Source: Alloiococcus sp035301245
GTDB lineage: Bacteria; Bacillota; Bacilli; Lactobacillales; Carnobacteriaceae_A
DNA: 7,907 nucleotides
Assembly (NCBI GenBank): GCA_035301245.1
Contig: DATGUS010000098.1
Span: forward strand, 1 to 7,907
Direction: 5' to 3'
How positions within the stretch are numbered: the first letter of the stretch is position 1; every line of letters begins with the position of its first letter. A program made the translations under genes and the position numbers. The notes beneath the pieces were generated by a model. That model was not told the origin of the DNA and made no database searches. It saw nothing but the letters and a program-made list of their open reading frames with translations. Below, one piece after another: positions 1 to 6,554 of the stretch.

Positions 1-138
1 TTTAACACCAAGCAATTTAACTTCTTGACCATCCATTTCACGATTCTTTTTATTTTCTATCATTTGGAAAAAGGCAGACTCGTGCCCTTCTTCAATGAAG
101 GATTGATATTCTTCATCTGTAAGTTCTAAGAATTTCAT
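1..138 (-). CDS. femB: FemB-like peptidoglycan bridge aminoacyltransferase, N-terminal fragment
   Basis: Only the first 46 codons are present; the gene continues past position 1. The product begins MKFLELTDEEYQSF and continues with FFQMIEN, REMDGQEV and LLGVK. This closely follows, from memory, the start of S. aureus FemB (MKFTELT..., YFQVKEN, RENDGFEV, LLGIK) and is less like FemA. FemB adds glycines 4 and 5 to the pentaglycine side chain of lipid II, using glycyl-tRNA in the cytoplasm. The ATG at 138 is chosen because the family starts MKF..LT at this point; an in-frame GTG lies three codons upstream (147) without a better ribosome site. The ribosome site is weak (GAGAG/GAGTG, 6 or more bases before the ATG). 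A near-consensus promoter lies at 182-210, so this gene is probably transcribed independently of the operon before it. A paralogue such as FmhA is possible, since most of the protein is unseen. Confidence 0.8.
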   Translation of the reverse strand, partial: MKFLELTDEEYQSFIEEGHESAFFQMIENKKNREMDGQEVKLLGVK

Positions 139-153
139 GTCATTCACTCTCTC

Positions 154-171
154 TTAAAAGTCTTCTTTTAA
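154..171 (-). promoter_or_regulatory. Small hairpin in the femB-like leader, just before the ribosome site
   Basis: The minus strand reads TTAAAAG, loop AAGA, CTTTTAA: a perfect 7-bp stem with a 4-base loop. It would lie in the leader RNA made from the promoter at 182-210, ending about 15 bases before the ATG at 138 and close to the weak GA-rich ribosome site. It could affect translation or mRNA stability, but it is AU-rich and short, so it may be incidental. Confidence 0.3.
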
Positions 172-181
172 TCAATAGATA

Positions 182-210
182 ATTTTACATTTTTATTTGC
201 ATTAATTCAA
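182..210 (-). promoter_or_regulatory. Sigma-A promoter for the femB-like gene
   Basis: On the minus strand the -35 is TTGAAT (205-210) and the -10 is TAAAAT (182-187), separated by exactly 17 bases (188-204). Each box differs from consensus at one or two positions. Transcription would begin near 175, giving a leader of about 37 bases before the ATG at 138. It lies downstream of the operon terminator at 269-315, which fits a separate transcription unit. Confidence 0.65.
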
Positions 211-262
211 CTATATCACAGCATAGAGCAATTTTAGTTATGATACATATTAGTAATAAAAC

Positions 263-315
263 AAAAAATTACCCGTATGTGAATAATTAAAAGTGAAGCA
301 ATCACATACAGGTAA
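263..315 (-). terminator. Rho-independent terminator of the amidohydrolase-permease-GATase operon
   Basis: Long inverted repeat: left arm TTACCCGTATGTGA (269-282), right arm TCACATACAGGTAA (302-315). Thirteen of fourteen positions pair, with one C/A mismatch, around a 19-base loop. On the minus strand the stem is followed by a six-U tract (A run 263-268 on the given strand). It lies 15 bases past the stop of the glutamine amidotransferase gene and separates the operon from the femB-like gene. Confidence 0.75.
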
Positions 316-330
316 AATTAATAAGTATAT

Positions 331-1047
331 TTAATTAGAGAAAGATTTTTCTCTCTTGATAGATGTTTCAAAATTATCCAGTACATTGAACAGCCATCGT
401 TTACTATTTTTAATGAGAGCTTCATCGACCATTTCTTCAGGTGTTTGTGCGTAATACTTACTAGATTTCTCTTCATTAGTATGTTCAAGTGCATCAGTTA
501 TGCTCTTTGCATTAAATTCAGGGTGGAATTGAGTTCCCAACACCTTGTTACCAATAGCAAAAATCTGATTTTTAGTTCTTTCACTAGATCCTAAAACAAT
601 TGCATTGTCTGGAAGTTCGAATGCATCAAAATGAAATTCATAAAATTTATTATGATCAACATTATTATTTAGCAAATGATGTGAATTGACTTGATCGTTA
701 AAGTCTATATCGTACCAACCAACTTCTGGTTTGTCATGAGGTGTAGTCTTACCACCTGTGACATCTGCAATAATTTGAGCACCTAAGCAAATGCCAAAAA
801 TGTGCTTATCTTCATTAATATTATGCTCAGTCCATTCTTTGACCTTGGTAACAGCAGGATAATCTTTCTCTTCATAAGCACCCATACGTCCACCTAAAAT
901 AATTGCTAAATCAAAATCATCAGTATCAGGTAGTTGATCATCATTAAATGATTCATATATCTCTACTTCATGATTATTTTTTTCAACCCATTCAGTGATC
1001 GTGCCAAGCAAAACAATTGGATCATTTTGAATAATACATACCTTCAT
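331..1047 (-). CDS. Class I glutamine amidotransferase-like protein (stand-alone GATase1 domain)
   Basis: A 238-residue cytoplasmic protein made of one class I glutamine amidotransferase domain plus a helical C-terminal extension. The nucleophile elbow is GICLGAQ with catalytic Cys87; the rest of the triad is His175 and Glu177 in GTQFHPEF. An oxyanion-loop-like ILGGRMGAYE lies at 50-59. No synthase or ligase domain is attached, as in the YfeJ/GuaA-like free GATases, which are usually annotated only as GMP synthase-like. Such proteins hydrolyse glutamine or gamma-glutamyl amides; the true substrate is unknown. The start is set by a very strong ribosome site, AGGAGGAAGT, four bases before the ATG at 1047. 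A longer reading from 1155 would run into the permease gene and is rejected. It is the last gene of the operon, 17 bases after the permease stop, and is followed by a terminator. Its role with the M20 enzyme and permease is inferred from position only. Confidence 0.88.
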   Translation of the reverse strand: MKVCIIQNDPIVLLGTITEWVEKNNHEVEIYESFNDDQLPDTDDFDLAIILGGRMGAYEEKDYPAVTKVKEWTEHNINEDKHIFGICLGAQIIADVTGGKTTPHDKPEVGWYDIDFNDQVNSHHLLNNNVDHNKFYEFHFDAFELPDNAIVLGSSERTKNQIFAIGNKVLGTQFHPEFNAKSITDALEHTNEEKSSKYYAQTPEEMVDEALIKNSKRWLFNVLDNFETSIKREKSFSN

Positions 1048-1064
1048 TTTACTTCCTCCTAATA

Positions 1065-2474
1065 TTAATTCCAGTTCATTAACTGTGCAATGATAAGTAA
1101 TACAGCACCGACTAGATACCAAGTAATCATTAACGGTAGGATAAACTTCAGCCATTTAGTATAAGGAATCTTAGATAATGCTAATGTGGCCATGAAATAC
1201 CCTGAAGTCGGATAAAATATGTGACTAAAGCCATCACCAATTTGGAAAGCAAGTACAGATACCTGTCTTGTCACTCCAGTTATATCTGCAAGTCCGCCCA
1301 TAATCGGCATAGAAATCATTGCTTGTCCACTGGATGAAGGAATCACAAAGTTTAGTAACCCTTGTACTGCCATCATAATCGTTGGTGTAATTGAGTGAGG
1401 CACAATTTGTGTAATCACACCTAGACCATTAACGATTGTATCGATAATCTGTCCATCAGTTAAAATAACTGAGACTGCTCTAGCTAGACCAACGACTGCA
1501 GCGCCGAGTAAAATGTTTTTAAAACCATCATTAAATGCAACTGCAATTTCGTCTAATTTTAAGCCCACAATGAGTCCTGATAATATACCCATTGCTGCAT
1601 ATAGACCAGCGAGTTCTTTAAAGTACCAACCCCAGCTGATCAAACCGTAAATCATTAGTAACACACCAAATAAAATTACTAAAGACGCGATAATTTGTCG
1701 TTTATTCGCTTTAGGTACATTTGTAATATCTTGTTCAAATTCAGCATCGACTTTATGATCACCATAGATCAAACTCTTTGTCGGATCGTTTTTCACTTTT
1801 ATTGCATATCGCATTAAAAATACAATACCGATTGTTAGGACAATTGCTAGTGAAATAATTCTAAAACCAATACCAGAATACAGTTCTAGTTCTACTAACT
1901 GTTGTGCGATTCCAACTGTTGCTGGTGCAGTCAGCGCAAGTGCATAACCCGCAATTGTTGAGATCAACGCAATCGCAGTACCTGTAATTCTGTCATAGCC
2001 AAGTTTTAACATAAGCGGAATAACGACTGGCACATAAACTAAAACAAGCTCTACAGCACCAGTAAAGGCTGTGATTAAAGCCATAGGAATCATTAAAAAT
2101 GGAATAATCAAGACACCACGATTAGCAAATGAATGTGCTAATTTACTAATTCCAAGTTCGATAATGCCTGTTTTTTCAAGAACCGCAAACATACCACCAA
2201 TCATTAGAATACCAAAGAAAATCTCAGAAGCTTGAATCAGCCCCTCTGGAATGGAGAATACTAATTCTGAAATTCCTAAGTATGTCTTATCTATAATCTC
2301 AAAGGTACCTGGTACTAATACTTCTGCACCTGTAGGACCTTCTTCTGTTTGGAATTTACCAGATGGCACAATTAGAGTAGCTAGATATGCCACAATAATC
2401 ATGATTACTAAAATGACATATATATGTGGTAAAACAAACTTTTTCTTTCCCATATTACCTGTATCTTTTCCCAT
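1065..2474 (-). CDS. YfcC/DcuC-family membrane permease
   Basis: A 469-residue inner-membrane transporter of the YfcC group (C4-dicarboxylate anaerobic carrier superfamily; also annotated as arginine/ornithine antiporter-like or basic amino-acid permease). A short basic N-terminus (GKKKF) leads into a first membrane segment at about 14-36, ending at the family motif VPSGKF. About ten to twelve hydrophobic segments follow, with a charged cytoplasmic loop at about 224-260. Family signatures near the C-terminus are IPSSSGQAMISMPIM (378-392), DITGVTRQ (397-404), FQIGDG (410-415), YPTSGY (421-426) and KIPYTKW (435-441). The ATG at 2474 is chosen because AGGGG lies eight bases upstream; a second ATG seven codons in (2453) has no good site. 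It starts 17 bases after the amidohydrolase stop. The partner enzyme suggests that it imports a carboxylated or N-acylated amino-acid-like compound, but the substrate of this family is poorly known. Confidence 0.88.
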   Translation of the reverse strand: MGKDTGNMGKKKFVLPHIYVILVIMIIVAYLATLIVPSGKFQTEEGPTGAEVLVPGTFEIIDKTYLGISELVFSIPEGLIQASEIFFGILMIGGMFAVLEKTGIIELGISKLAHSFANRGVLIIPFLMIPMALITAFTGAVELVLVYVPVVIPLMLKLGYDRITGTAIALISTIAGYALALTAPATVGIAQQLVELELYSGIGFRIISLAIVLTIGIVFLMRYAIKVKNDPTKSLIYGDHKVDAEFEQDITNVPKANKRQIIASLVILFGVLLMIYGLISWGWYFKELAGLYAAMGILSGLIVGLKLDEIAVAFNDGFKNILLGAAVVGLARAVSVILTDGQIIDTIVNGLGVITQIVPHSITPTIMMAVQGLLNFVIPSSSGQAMISMPIMGGLADITGVTRQVSVLAFQIGDGFSHIFYPTSGYFMATLALSKIPYTKWLKFILPLMITWYLVGAVLLIIAQLMNWN

Positions 2475-2491
2475 AATTTATACCCCTATTA

Positions 2492-3670
2492 TCAAATTAA
2501 AGCTTCCTGATGTTTTGTCATTTTTAAAGCAGTTTGAATATGTAAGGCTGCACCATATTTCATTGCTTCTTCATCGAATGTAAATTCAGGATGATGTAAG
2601 GCTTTATCGATACCTTTATTATGATTCCCTGATCCTACAAATAAAAAATTACCTGGAAACTCTTTTAAATATGATCCGAAATCTTCACTGATCATCCGTG
2701 GAACAATTTCTATGACTTCACTATCTTCAATTTCATTCTTAATTAAACTCGATATTTCTTCAGTTAATTCAGGTGTATTAATAACCGCATCTGCCCCTCT
2801 TTGCCACTTAATCTCAATTTGACAATCTGTCGCAAGTGCATAATTATCTGCAATCGCTTTCATTTTCTCGTGTAAATATTCACGTGTTGTTTCGGAAAAA
2901 CTTCTTGTACATCCTGATAAGTGAGCATTGTCAGGAATAACATTATTGGCAAAGCCTGAATTAAATGTGGTGACAGAAATAATCGCTTGATCATTTGCAT
3001 CGATTTGTCTTGCAACTACTTGGTTAAAGGCATTGATTAATTGTGTACCAACATATATCGCATCTGTTGTTGTTTGTGGCATCGCCGCATGGCCACCTTT
3101 ACCTTTAATATCAATCCAAAATCCGTCAGATGCACTCATCATACGTCCAGGCGCTAAGGCATATTGTCCAACTGGAAAATTATTGTTCAAATGCACACCA
3201 AAAATATAATCGATGTTTGATAACTGACCGGTTTTTAAGATTTCTAAGGCACCACTCGCTAATTCTTCTGCATGTTGGAATAAAAACCACACTTCTCCAG
3301 TGAGTTCATCTTGTTTATCAACCAATACTTTTGCAGCTGCTAGTAACATAGCTGTATGCCCATCATGACCACAAGCATGCATGACCCCATCATTTATTGA
3401 TTTAAAAGATAAATCTGTCTGTTCTTCTATAGGTAAGGCATCTACATCAGACCGAAGAACAACGGTTTTACCTGGTTTAGTCCCTTTTAATTTTGCAATC
3501 ACACTGGTCGATGTTGGATGAATGAGTTCAAAATCGCCATTAAAAGATTCTAACTGTTCAATTATGTATTGAATTGTGTTTGTTTCATGATTTGATAATT
3601 CAGGATGTTTGTGTAAATGTCGTCGCCATTTCACCATATCCTCAAACAAATCATCAGTAATTTGATTCAT
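2492..3670 (-). CDS. M20D-family amidohydrolase (N-acyl amino acid / hippurate hydrolase-like)
   Basis: A 392-residue cytoplasmic metallo-amidohydrolase of the M20D group (hippurate hydrolase, N-acetyl-amino-acid deacetylase, IAA-amino-acid hydrolase type), of full family length. The metal-binding residues are visible: Cys100 and His102 in MHACGHDGHT, Glu135-Glu136 in FQHAEE, His160 in GVHLN and His360 in ALHHPEF. The dimerisation (lid) domain spans about 180-290, with GKGGHAAMP (190-198) and NVIPDNAHLSG (243-253). FQHAEE replaces the more common FQPAEE, a small change next to the catalytic glutamate. The enzyme cleaves an acyl-amide bond to release an amino acid; the exact substrate is unknown. 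The ATG at 3670 has GAGGGG four bases upstream. It is the first gene of the operon, transcribed from a strong promoter at 3709-3737, and is followed after 17 bases by the YfcC permease. Confidence 0.9.
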   Translation of the reverse strand: MNQITDDLFEDMVKWRRHLHKHPELSNHETNTIQYIIEQLESFNGDFELIHPTSTSVIAKLKGTKPGKTVVLRSDVDALPIEEQTDLSFKSINDGVMHACGHDGHTAMLLAAAKVLVDKQDELTGEVWFLFQHAEELASGALEILKTGQLSNIDYIFGVHLNNNFPVGQYALAPGRMMSASDGFWIDIKGKGGHAAMPQTTTDAIYVGTQLINAFNQVVARQIDANDQAIISVTTFNSGFANNVIPDNAHLSGCTRSFSETTREYLHEKMKAIADNYALATDCQIEIKWQRGADAVINTPELTEEISSLIKNEIEDSEVIEIVPRMISEDFGSYLKEFPGNFLFVGSGNHNKGIDKALHHPEFTFDEEAMKYGAALHIQTALKMTKHQEALI

Positions 3671-3681
3671 TTTACCCCTCT

Positions 3682-3706
3682 TTTCGGACTTATTTCGGTC
3701 ATGACC
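3682..3706 (-). promoter_or_regulatory. Candidate operator: palindrome at +1 and tandem TTTCGG motifs
   Basis: A perfect 10-bp palindrome, GGTCATGACC (3697-3706), is centred on the expected transcription start of the amidohydrolase operon. Overlapping and next to it are two TTTCGG motifs in the same orientation (3682-3687 and 3693-3698), 11 bases apart, or one helical turn. A third related copy, TTTCGA, lies at 3744-3749 just upstream of the -35. This arrangement is typical of a regulator site; the regulator encoded at 3798-5090 is the obvious candidate. No binding evidence exists in the sequence itself. Confidence 0.4.
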
Positions 3707-3708
3707 CT

Positions 3709-3737
3709 AATATATTTTATATCTTTTACCTTGTCAA
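3709..3737 (-). promoter_or_regulatory. Sigma-A promoter of the amidohydrolase operon
   Basis: On the minus strand the -35 is a perfect TTGACA (3732-3737) and the -10 is TATATT (3709-3714), with a 17-base spacer (3715-3731). The expected start is near 3702, leaving a leader of about 32 bases. The promoter lies between the regulator's terminator and the M20 gene, so the operon can be expressed separately from the regulator. Confidence 0.8.
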
Positions 3738-3764
3738 TAAATATTTCGAAAATTCCTGATAATC

Positions 3765-3794
3765 AAAAAAAGACAGGATCTAAGTCCTGTCTTT
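3765..3794 (-). terminator. Rho-independent terminator after the regulator gene
   Basis: A perfect 10-bp stem: AAAGACAGGA (3769-3778) pairs with TCCTGTCTTT (3785-3794) around a six-base loop (3779-3784). On the minus strand it is followed by a U-rich tract (A run 3765-3771 on the given strand). The stem begins four bases after the stop codon of the regulator. The other side is also T-rich on the plus strand, but no plus-strand gene needs it. Confidence 0.8.
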
Positions 3795-3797
3795 TCT

Positions 3798-5090
3798 TTA
3801 TTCAAATTTTATTAAGTATTTTTTTCTAGGTCTGCCTTGTTTTAAAGCTTGATCCTCACCAATTTGTATGGCAAAATCGGCTTTTTCTAAGAGCGTCAAG
3901 ACCCGTCTTGCACTTCTTGGCTTGATACCTAGAGCGTTTGCCATGGTGTTGGCTGTAAAAGTATTTTCTTCTCTTTCTTTCATCGCCCTTGCTATATTTA
4001 TAATGGTATTTATACTCAGTGAAGCACGGTTGCTAATCTCACTATACTTTTTTTCTTCACTGTCTATAATCGTTAGTTCTGGACTACTTAGAGGTCCAAT
4101 TATTTTCTTATCCTGAAAGTGAACATACCAAGAACCAGTACCTTTTTGCTTGGCATTATATAAAGCTTTTAATGAATTAGTTTCTGCCTCATATGCAGTT
4201 TTTCCAAGCCCTATTCCTGAGATTACAGTATCTAAGTCGAGTGATTTTGCACTATTAAATGAAAATTTAGAGGTAAAGTTATTGGTCACATTTTTCATCA
4301 TACCTCTTGTTGAAAATATAGCGTACCTACCTGGTCCAATTTCTTTTAGAGATCCATTAATTTTCTTTGAGTAATATAATAAATCAGAAACATTTTGCAT
4401 TTCCATATGATGAAGTTCGTCTGAGGTATCAATAAAGTTATTTTTACTTCTTAAAGAATCTATTTCGATCATCTGTATGGCAATTTGAGTATCCTTAAAC
4501 GCTTCTAATTCCATATGTCTCAGTAAGAGATTGGTTGTTGCCTTGATGCTACTGACAGCTAAGGTAATTCTTTTAACTGGAATATTTAAATCCTTTAATC
4601 TCTGTTGGATCTTCCACACACAAGTTAATGCTATGACTGTCTCTCCTTGTTCATACAAACGCTTGTGATGCTCAACAACTTCATCGAGATTATCAATATT
4701 TTCAATTAAGCGACTGTCGTCAAATTCCATTTTTAACTCTTCAAAAACAGTTTCCATCTCATTAACTTTTATAGTATCAAAACTCATTACATCAACATTT
4801 AAACCTTGATCTCTTAATAATAAATAAAGTGTTTTAAATAAAGTAGAACCTGAATATTCAAAGTAAAATAAAGGATGTTCTGTTGGAATTTTCGTTGCAT
4901 ATTTATAGGGAGAATAGCCAGAAAACAGCCATACATCCACTAGATTTTCATGTTTAGCCATCAAATCTGGTAAGTCTTCTTCATCAGCATGATAAAGTTT
5001 TACTACACTGATTTCTTCGTATTCCATCAATACATCAGCAATGAACTCCATATTATCTTCAACTGCTATCAAACCTACTCTTACATCCAT
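3798..5090 (-). CDS. Transcriptional regulator with GGDEF/cyclase-like central domain and C-terminal winged helix
   Basis: A 430-residue soluble protein of a type I recognise only in outline. Residues 1-110 form an alpha/beta sensor-like region (RVGLIAVEDN, then VWLFSGYSPYKYA at 53-65). A second alpha/beta region spans about 110-185. Residues about 200-325 look like a degenerate GGDEF or nucleotide-cyclase fold: the end of this region, GIGLGKTAYEAETNSLKAL (292-310), closely resembles the C-terminal part of that fold, but no GGDEF or GGEEF catalytic motif is visible. Residues about 345-430 hold a winged helix-turn-helix (ANTMANALGIKPRSARRVL, 380-398), ending in the basic GRPRKKYLI. A ligand-binding transcription factor is therefore likely. 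It lies directly upstream of the amidohydrolase operon in the same direction and probably controls it. The ATG at 5090 has a modest ribosome site (GGGTG, seven bases before). No clear promoter lies in the 62 bases after femA. Confidence 0.75.
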   Translation of the reverse strand: MDVRVGLIAVEDNMEFIADVLMEYEEISVVKLYHADEEDLPDLMAKHENLVDVWLFSGYSPYKYATKIPTEHPLFYFEYSGSTLFKTLYLLLRDQGLNVDVMSFDTIKVNEMETVFEELKMEFDDSRLIENIDNLDEVVEHHKRLYEQGETVIALTCVWKIQQRLKDLNIPVKRITLAVSSIKATTNLLLRHMELEAFKDTQIAIQMIEIDSLRSKNNFIDTSDELHHMEMQNVSDLLYYSKKINGSLKEIGPGRYAIFSTRGMMKNVTNNFTSKFSFNSAKSLDLDTVISGIGLGKTAYEAETNSLKALYNAKQKGTGSWYVHFQDKKIIGPLSSPELTIIDSEEKKYSEISNRASLSINTIINIARAMKEREENTFTANTMANALGIKPRSARRVLTLLEKADFAIQIGEDQALKQGRPRKKYLIKFE

Positions 5091-5115
5091 ACTTAAACAC
5101 CCTTTTTTGTTTGAT

Positions 5116-5144
5116 AAAAAGCCTAATCACAATCATGATTAGGC
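5116..5144 (-). terminator. Rho-independent terminator after femA
   Basis: A perfect 9-bp stem: GCCTAATCA (5121-5129) pairs with TGATTAGGC (5136-5144) around a six-base loop. A five-U tract follows on the minus strand (A run 5116-5120 on the given strand). It lies eight bases past the femA stop and 26 bases before the regulator start. Without a visible promoter in this gap, the regulator may depend on leakage through this terminator. Confidence 0.75.
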
Positions 5145-5152
5145 TCATTATT

Positions 5153-6400
5153 TTATCCTCGTATTTTATTTAAGATCTGATACGCCTTATAAGCCGGTCC
5201 ATTAATCGGTTTAATGAAGTCACCGATATATTCATTCACAACAGCATTAAAGCCTTTTTTAAATTGGATGACACCGTAGTCTTCAGCGTTTTCAGTGAAG
5301 TCTCCACTGATTCCGTAGAAGTTGTACTGGTCAATACCTTGTTCGAGCGCATATTTAATCATGGTCCACTGGATTAAATATGAGCCTGCAAAGTGTCTAA
5401 AGTCGTTATCTGTTCCACCTGATAAGTAAGTGACTTCGTGTGGTGTCACAATGAAGTAGGCACTAGATAATGGTAAATCTTTACCATGTGTCGATAAAAG
5501 TGCTTGCCCTTCTTTTAACTTCGCATCGATGTTTGTGAGCTGCTCTGATAAGTTTTTAATTTTATTCGCTTGTTTTTCATTGTTTGGATCTTTATCGAGT
5601 GCACGTTGTGCTTTTTCAATATTTTTCTCTAATTTTTCTTTGTCCTTAGCAGTAGACGCATTGTAGTCTTCTAAGTCCACGTAAACCATTGGAATCAGCA
5701 CTTGGTCTTTAAAGTACTTTTTACGATCGATGTAGAAGCTGTCATCTCTATCAAAAAACTCTTTCATCTCTGAAGTATCTTTCATAAATTTACGGAAGAT
5801 ATCGATGTTGTCTAAGTCTAGATATTTAATATGCAGACCATGTTTTTCAGCCTTTTTAATATTTCTTCGTCTCAAGTTATCCATATCATCAAAGACTTGT
5901 TTTTCTGATTTTCCTTCTAAATCTAAAACAGAATGCCAACGGACTTGGACAATCGGGTCAAAACCTTTTCTAAAGCCGTCATGGTCGTAACCGAGTGCTT
6001 TAAAGTTATCAAAAATGTAATCATTATTCATGCTCTCAATGATTTCACCTTCGTGGTTTCTCTTATTAATGACTTCATATGGATCGACTCTGACATAGAG
6101 TACTTTTTTCGTTTTTAAGAAGTTTGTTAAACCATCGAAAAAAGTCTTGAACACTGTCTCATCACTATAATCGAGGACTGGCCCTCTGTTAGTATATGCG
6201 TATTTAAAGACCTTCATAACAGGTGTTAAAGTGACTAAGCAAGCAGCTTTTACTGTTCCTTGATCCTTTACACCGACTAAATAGGTCTCGATGCCACTGT
6301 CTACTTTTAATTGATAGTTCTCTTTTGTTTGAGTAAAGTGACTGAAATTCTCTGTCGTAAAGTCAATAAACTCACTTAAACTTAGTTCTGTAAATTGCAT
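5153..6400 (-). CDS. femA: FemA-type aminoacyltransferase (peptidoglycan interpeptide bridge)
   Basis: A 415-residue cytoplasmic, membrane-associated peptidyltransferase. S. aureus FemA (about 420 residues) adds glycines 2 and 3 to the lipid II side chain from glycyl-tRNA. The match runs end to end: MQFTELSLSEF start, FSHFTQT, PVMKVFKYAYTNRGPVLDY, GFRKGFDPIVQVRWHSVLDL, LRRRNIKK, DTSEMKEFFDRDDSFY, SGGTDNDFRHFAGSY and YNFYGISGDFTENAEDYGV. Two GNAT-like subdomains are interrupted by a charged helical hairpin at about 246-307, rich in K, E and N, which corresponds to the coiled-coil arm of FemA thought to contact tRNA. The ATG at 6400 is chosen because GGGAGTG lies five bases upstream and the family starts MKF/MQF; a TTG seven codons earlier (6421) lacks support. 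The gene is monocistronic or nearly so, closed by a terminator. A femB-like gene, its usual immediate neighbour, lies about 5 kb away. FmhA or a similar paralogue is less likely. Confidence 0.9.
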   Translation of the reverse strand: MQFTELSLSEFIDFTTENFSHFTQTKENYQLKVDSGIETYLVGVKDQGTVKAACLVTLTPVMKVFKYAYTNRGPVLDYSDETVFKTFFDGLTNFLKTKKVLYVRVDPYEVINKRNHEGEIIESMNNDYIFDNFKALGYDHDGFRKGFDPIVQVRWHSVLDLEGKSEKQVFDDMDNLRRRNIKKAEKHGLHIKYLDLDNIDIFRKFMKDTSEMKEFFDRDDSFYIDRKKYFKDQVLIPMVYVDLEDYNASTAKDKEKLEKNIEKAQRALDKDPNNEKQANKIKNLSEQLTNIDAKLKEGQALLSTHGKDLPLSSAYFIVTPHEVTYLSGGTDNDFRHFAGSYLIQWTMIKYALEQGIDQYNFYGISGDFTENAEDYGVIQFKKGFNAVVNEYIGDFIKPINGPAYKAYQILNKIRG

Positions 6401-6430
6401 AATGGCACTCCCGTTCATCAATACTTAATC

Positions 6431-6476
6431 TCTAATATAGTAACAGATTTCACCTATAGTTTCATCTAATATAGGT
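6431..6476 (-). promoter_or_regulatory. femA promoter candidate with overlapping repeats
   Basis: On the minus strand, ATGAAA (6460-6465) and TACTAT (6437-6442) are 17 bases apart, with an extended -10 TG one base before the TACTAT. Each hexamer matches consensus at four of six positions, so the call is tentative. The region also holds an inverted repeat, ACCTATA (6452-6458) and TATAGGT (6470-6476), across an 11-base gap overlapping the -35. It also has a direct repeat, TCTAATATAG, at 6431-6440 and 6465-6474. These could be an operator for femA. Confidence 0.35.
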
Positions 6477-6510
6477 ATTCTAACTACATGTAACATCAAT
6501 ATTTTCAAAT

Positions 6511-6546
6511 AAAAAACCCCCTTTAAGTGTCTTCTAACTTAAAGGG
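6511..6546 (-). terminator. Rho-independent terminator after the GMC oxidoreductase gene
   Basis: A perfect 10-bp stem: CCCTTTAAGT (6519-6528) pairs with ACTTAAAGGG (6537-6546) around an eight-base loop. A six-U tract follows on the minus strand (A run 6511-6516 on the given strand). It lies eight bases past the oxidoreductase stop and insulates femA from it. Confidence 0.8.
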
Positions 6547-6554
6547 AGTGAGAC

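Noticed and set aside
1048..1155. A 36-codon N-terminal extension of the glutamine amidotransferase gene
   Set aside because: It overlaps the coding sequence of the permease. The ATG at 1047 has a near-perfect AGGAGGAAGT ribosome site and begins exactly at the start of the GATase fold.
2251..2583. Plus-strand open frame of 110 codons
   Set aside because: It lies wholly opposite the permease and amidohydrolase genes, has no ribosome site or family resemblance, and is explained as a shadow frame.
3617..3829. Plus-strand open frame of 70 codons across the amidohydrolase promoter
   Set aside because: It covers a clear minus-strand promoter and terminator, has low-complexity hydrophobic content, and no sign of translation signals.
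6401..6421. A TTG start seven codons upstream in femA
   Set aside because: The ATG at 6400 has a good ribosome site (GGGAGTG) inside this short stretch and matches the family start MKF/MQF.
6440..6490. WalR-type boxes (TGTWAH-N5-TGTWAH) upstream of femA
   Set aside because: TGTTAC occurs twice on the minus strand, but the copies are not in tandem with the required five-base spacing.
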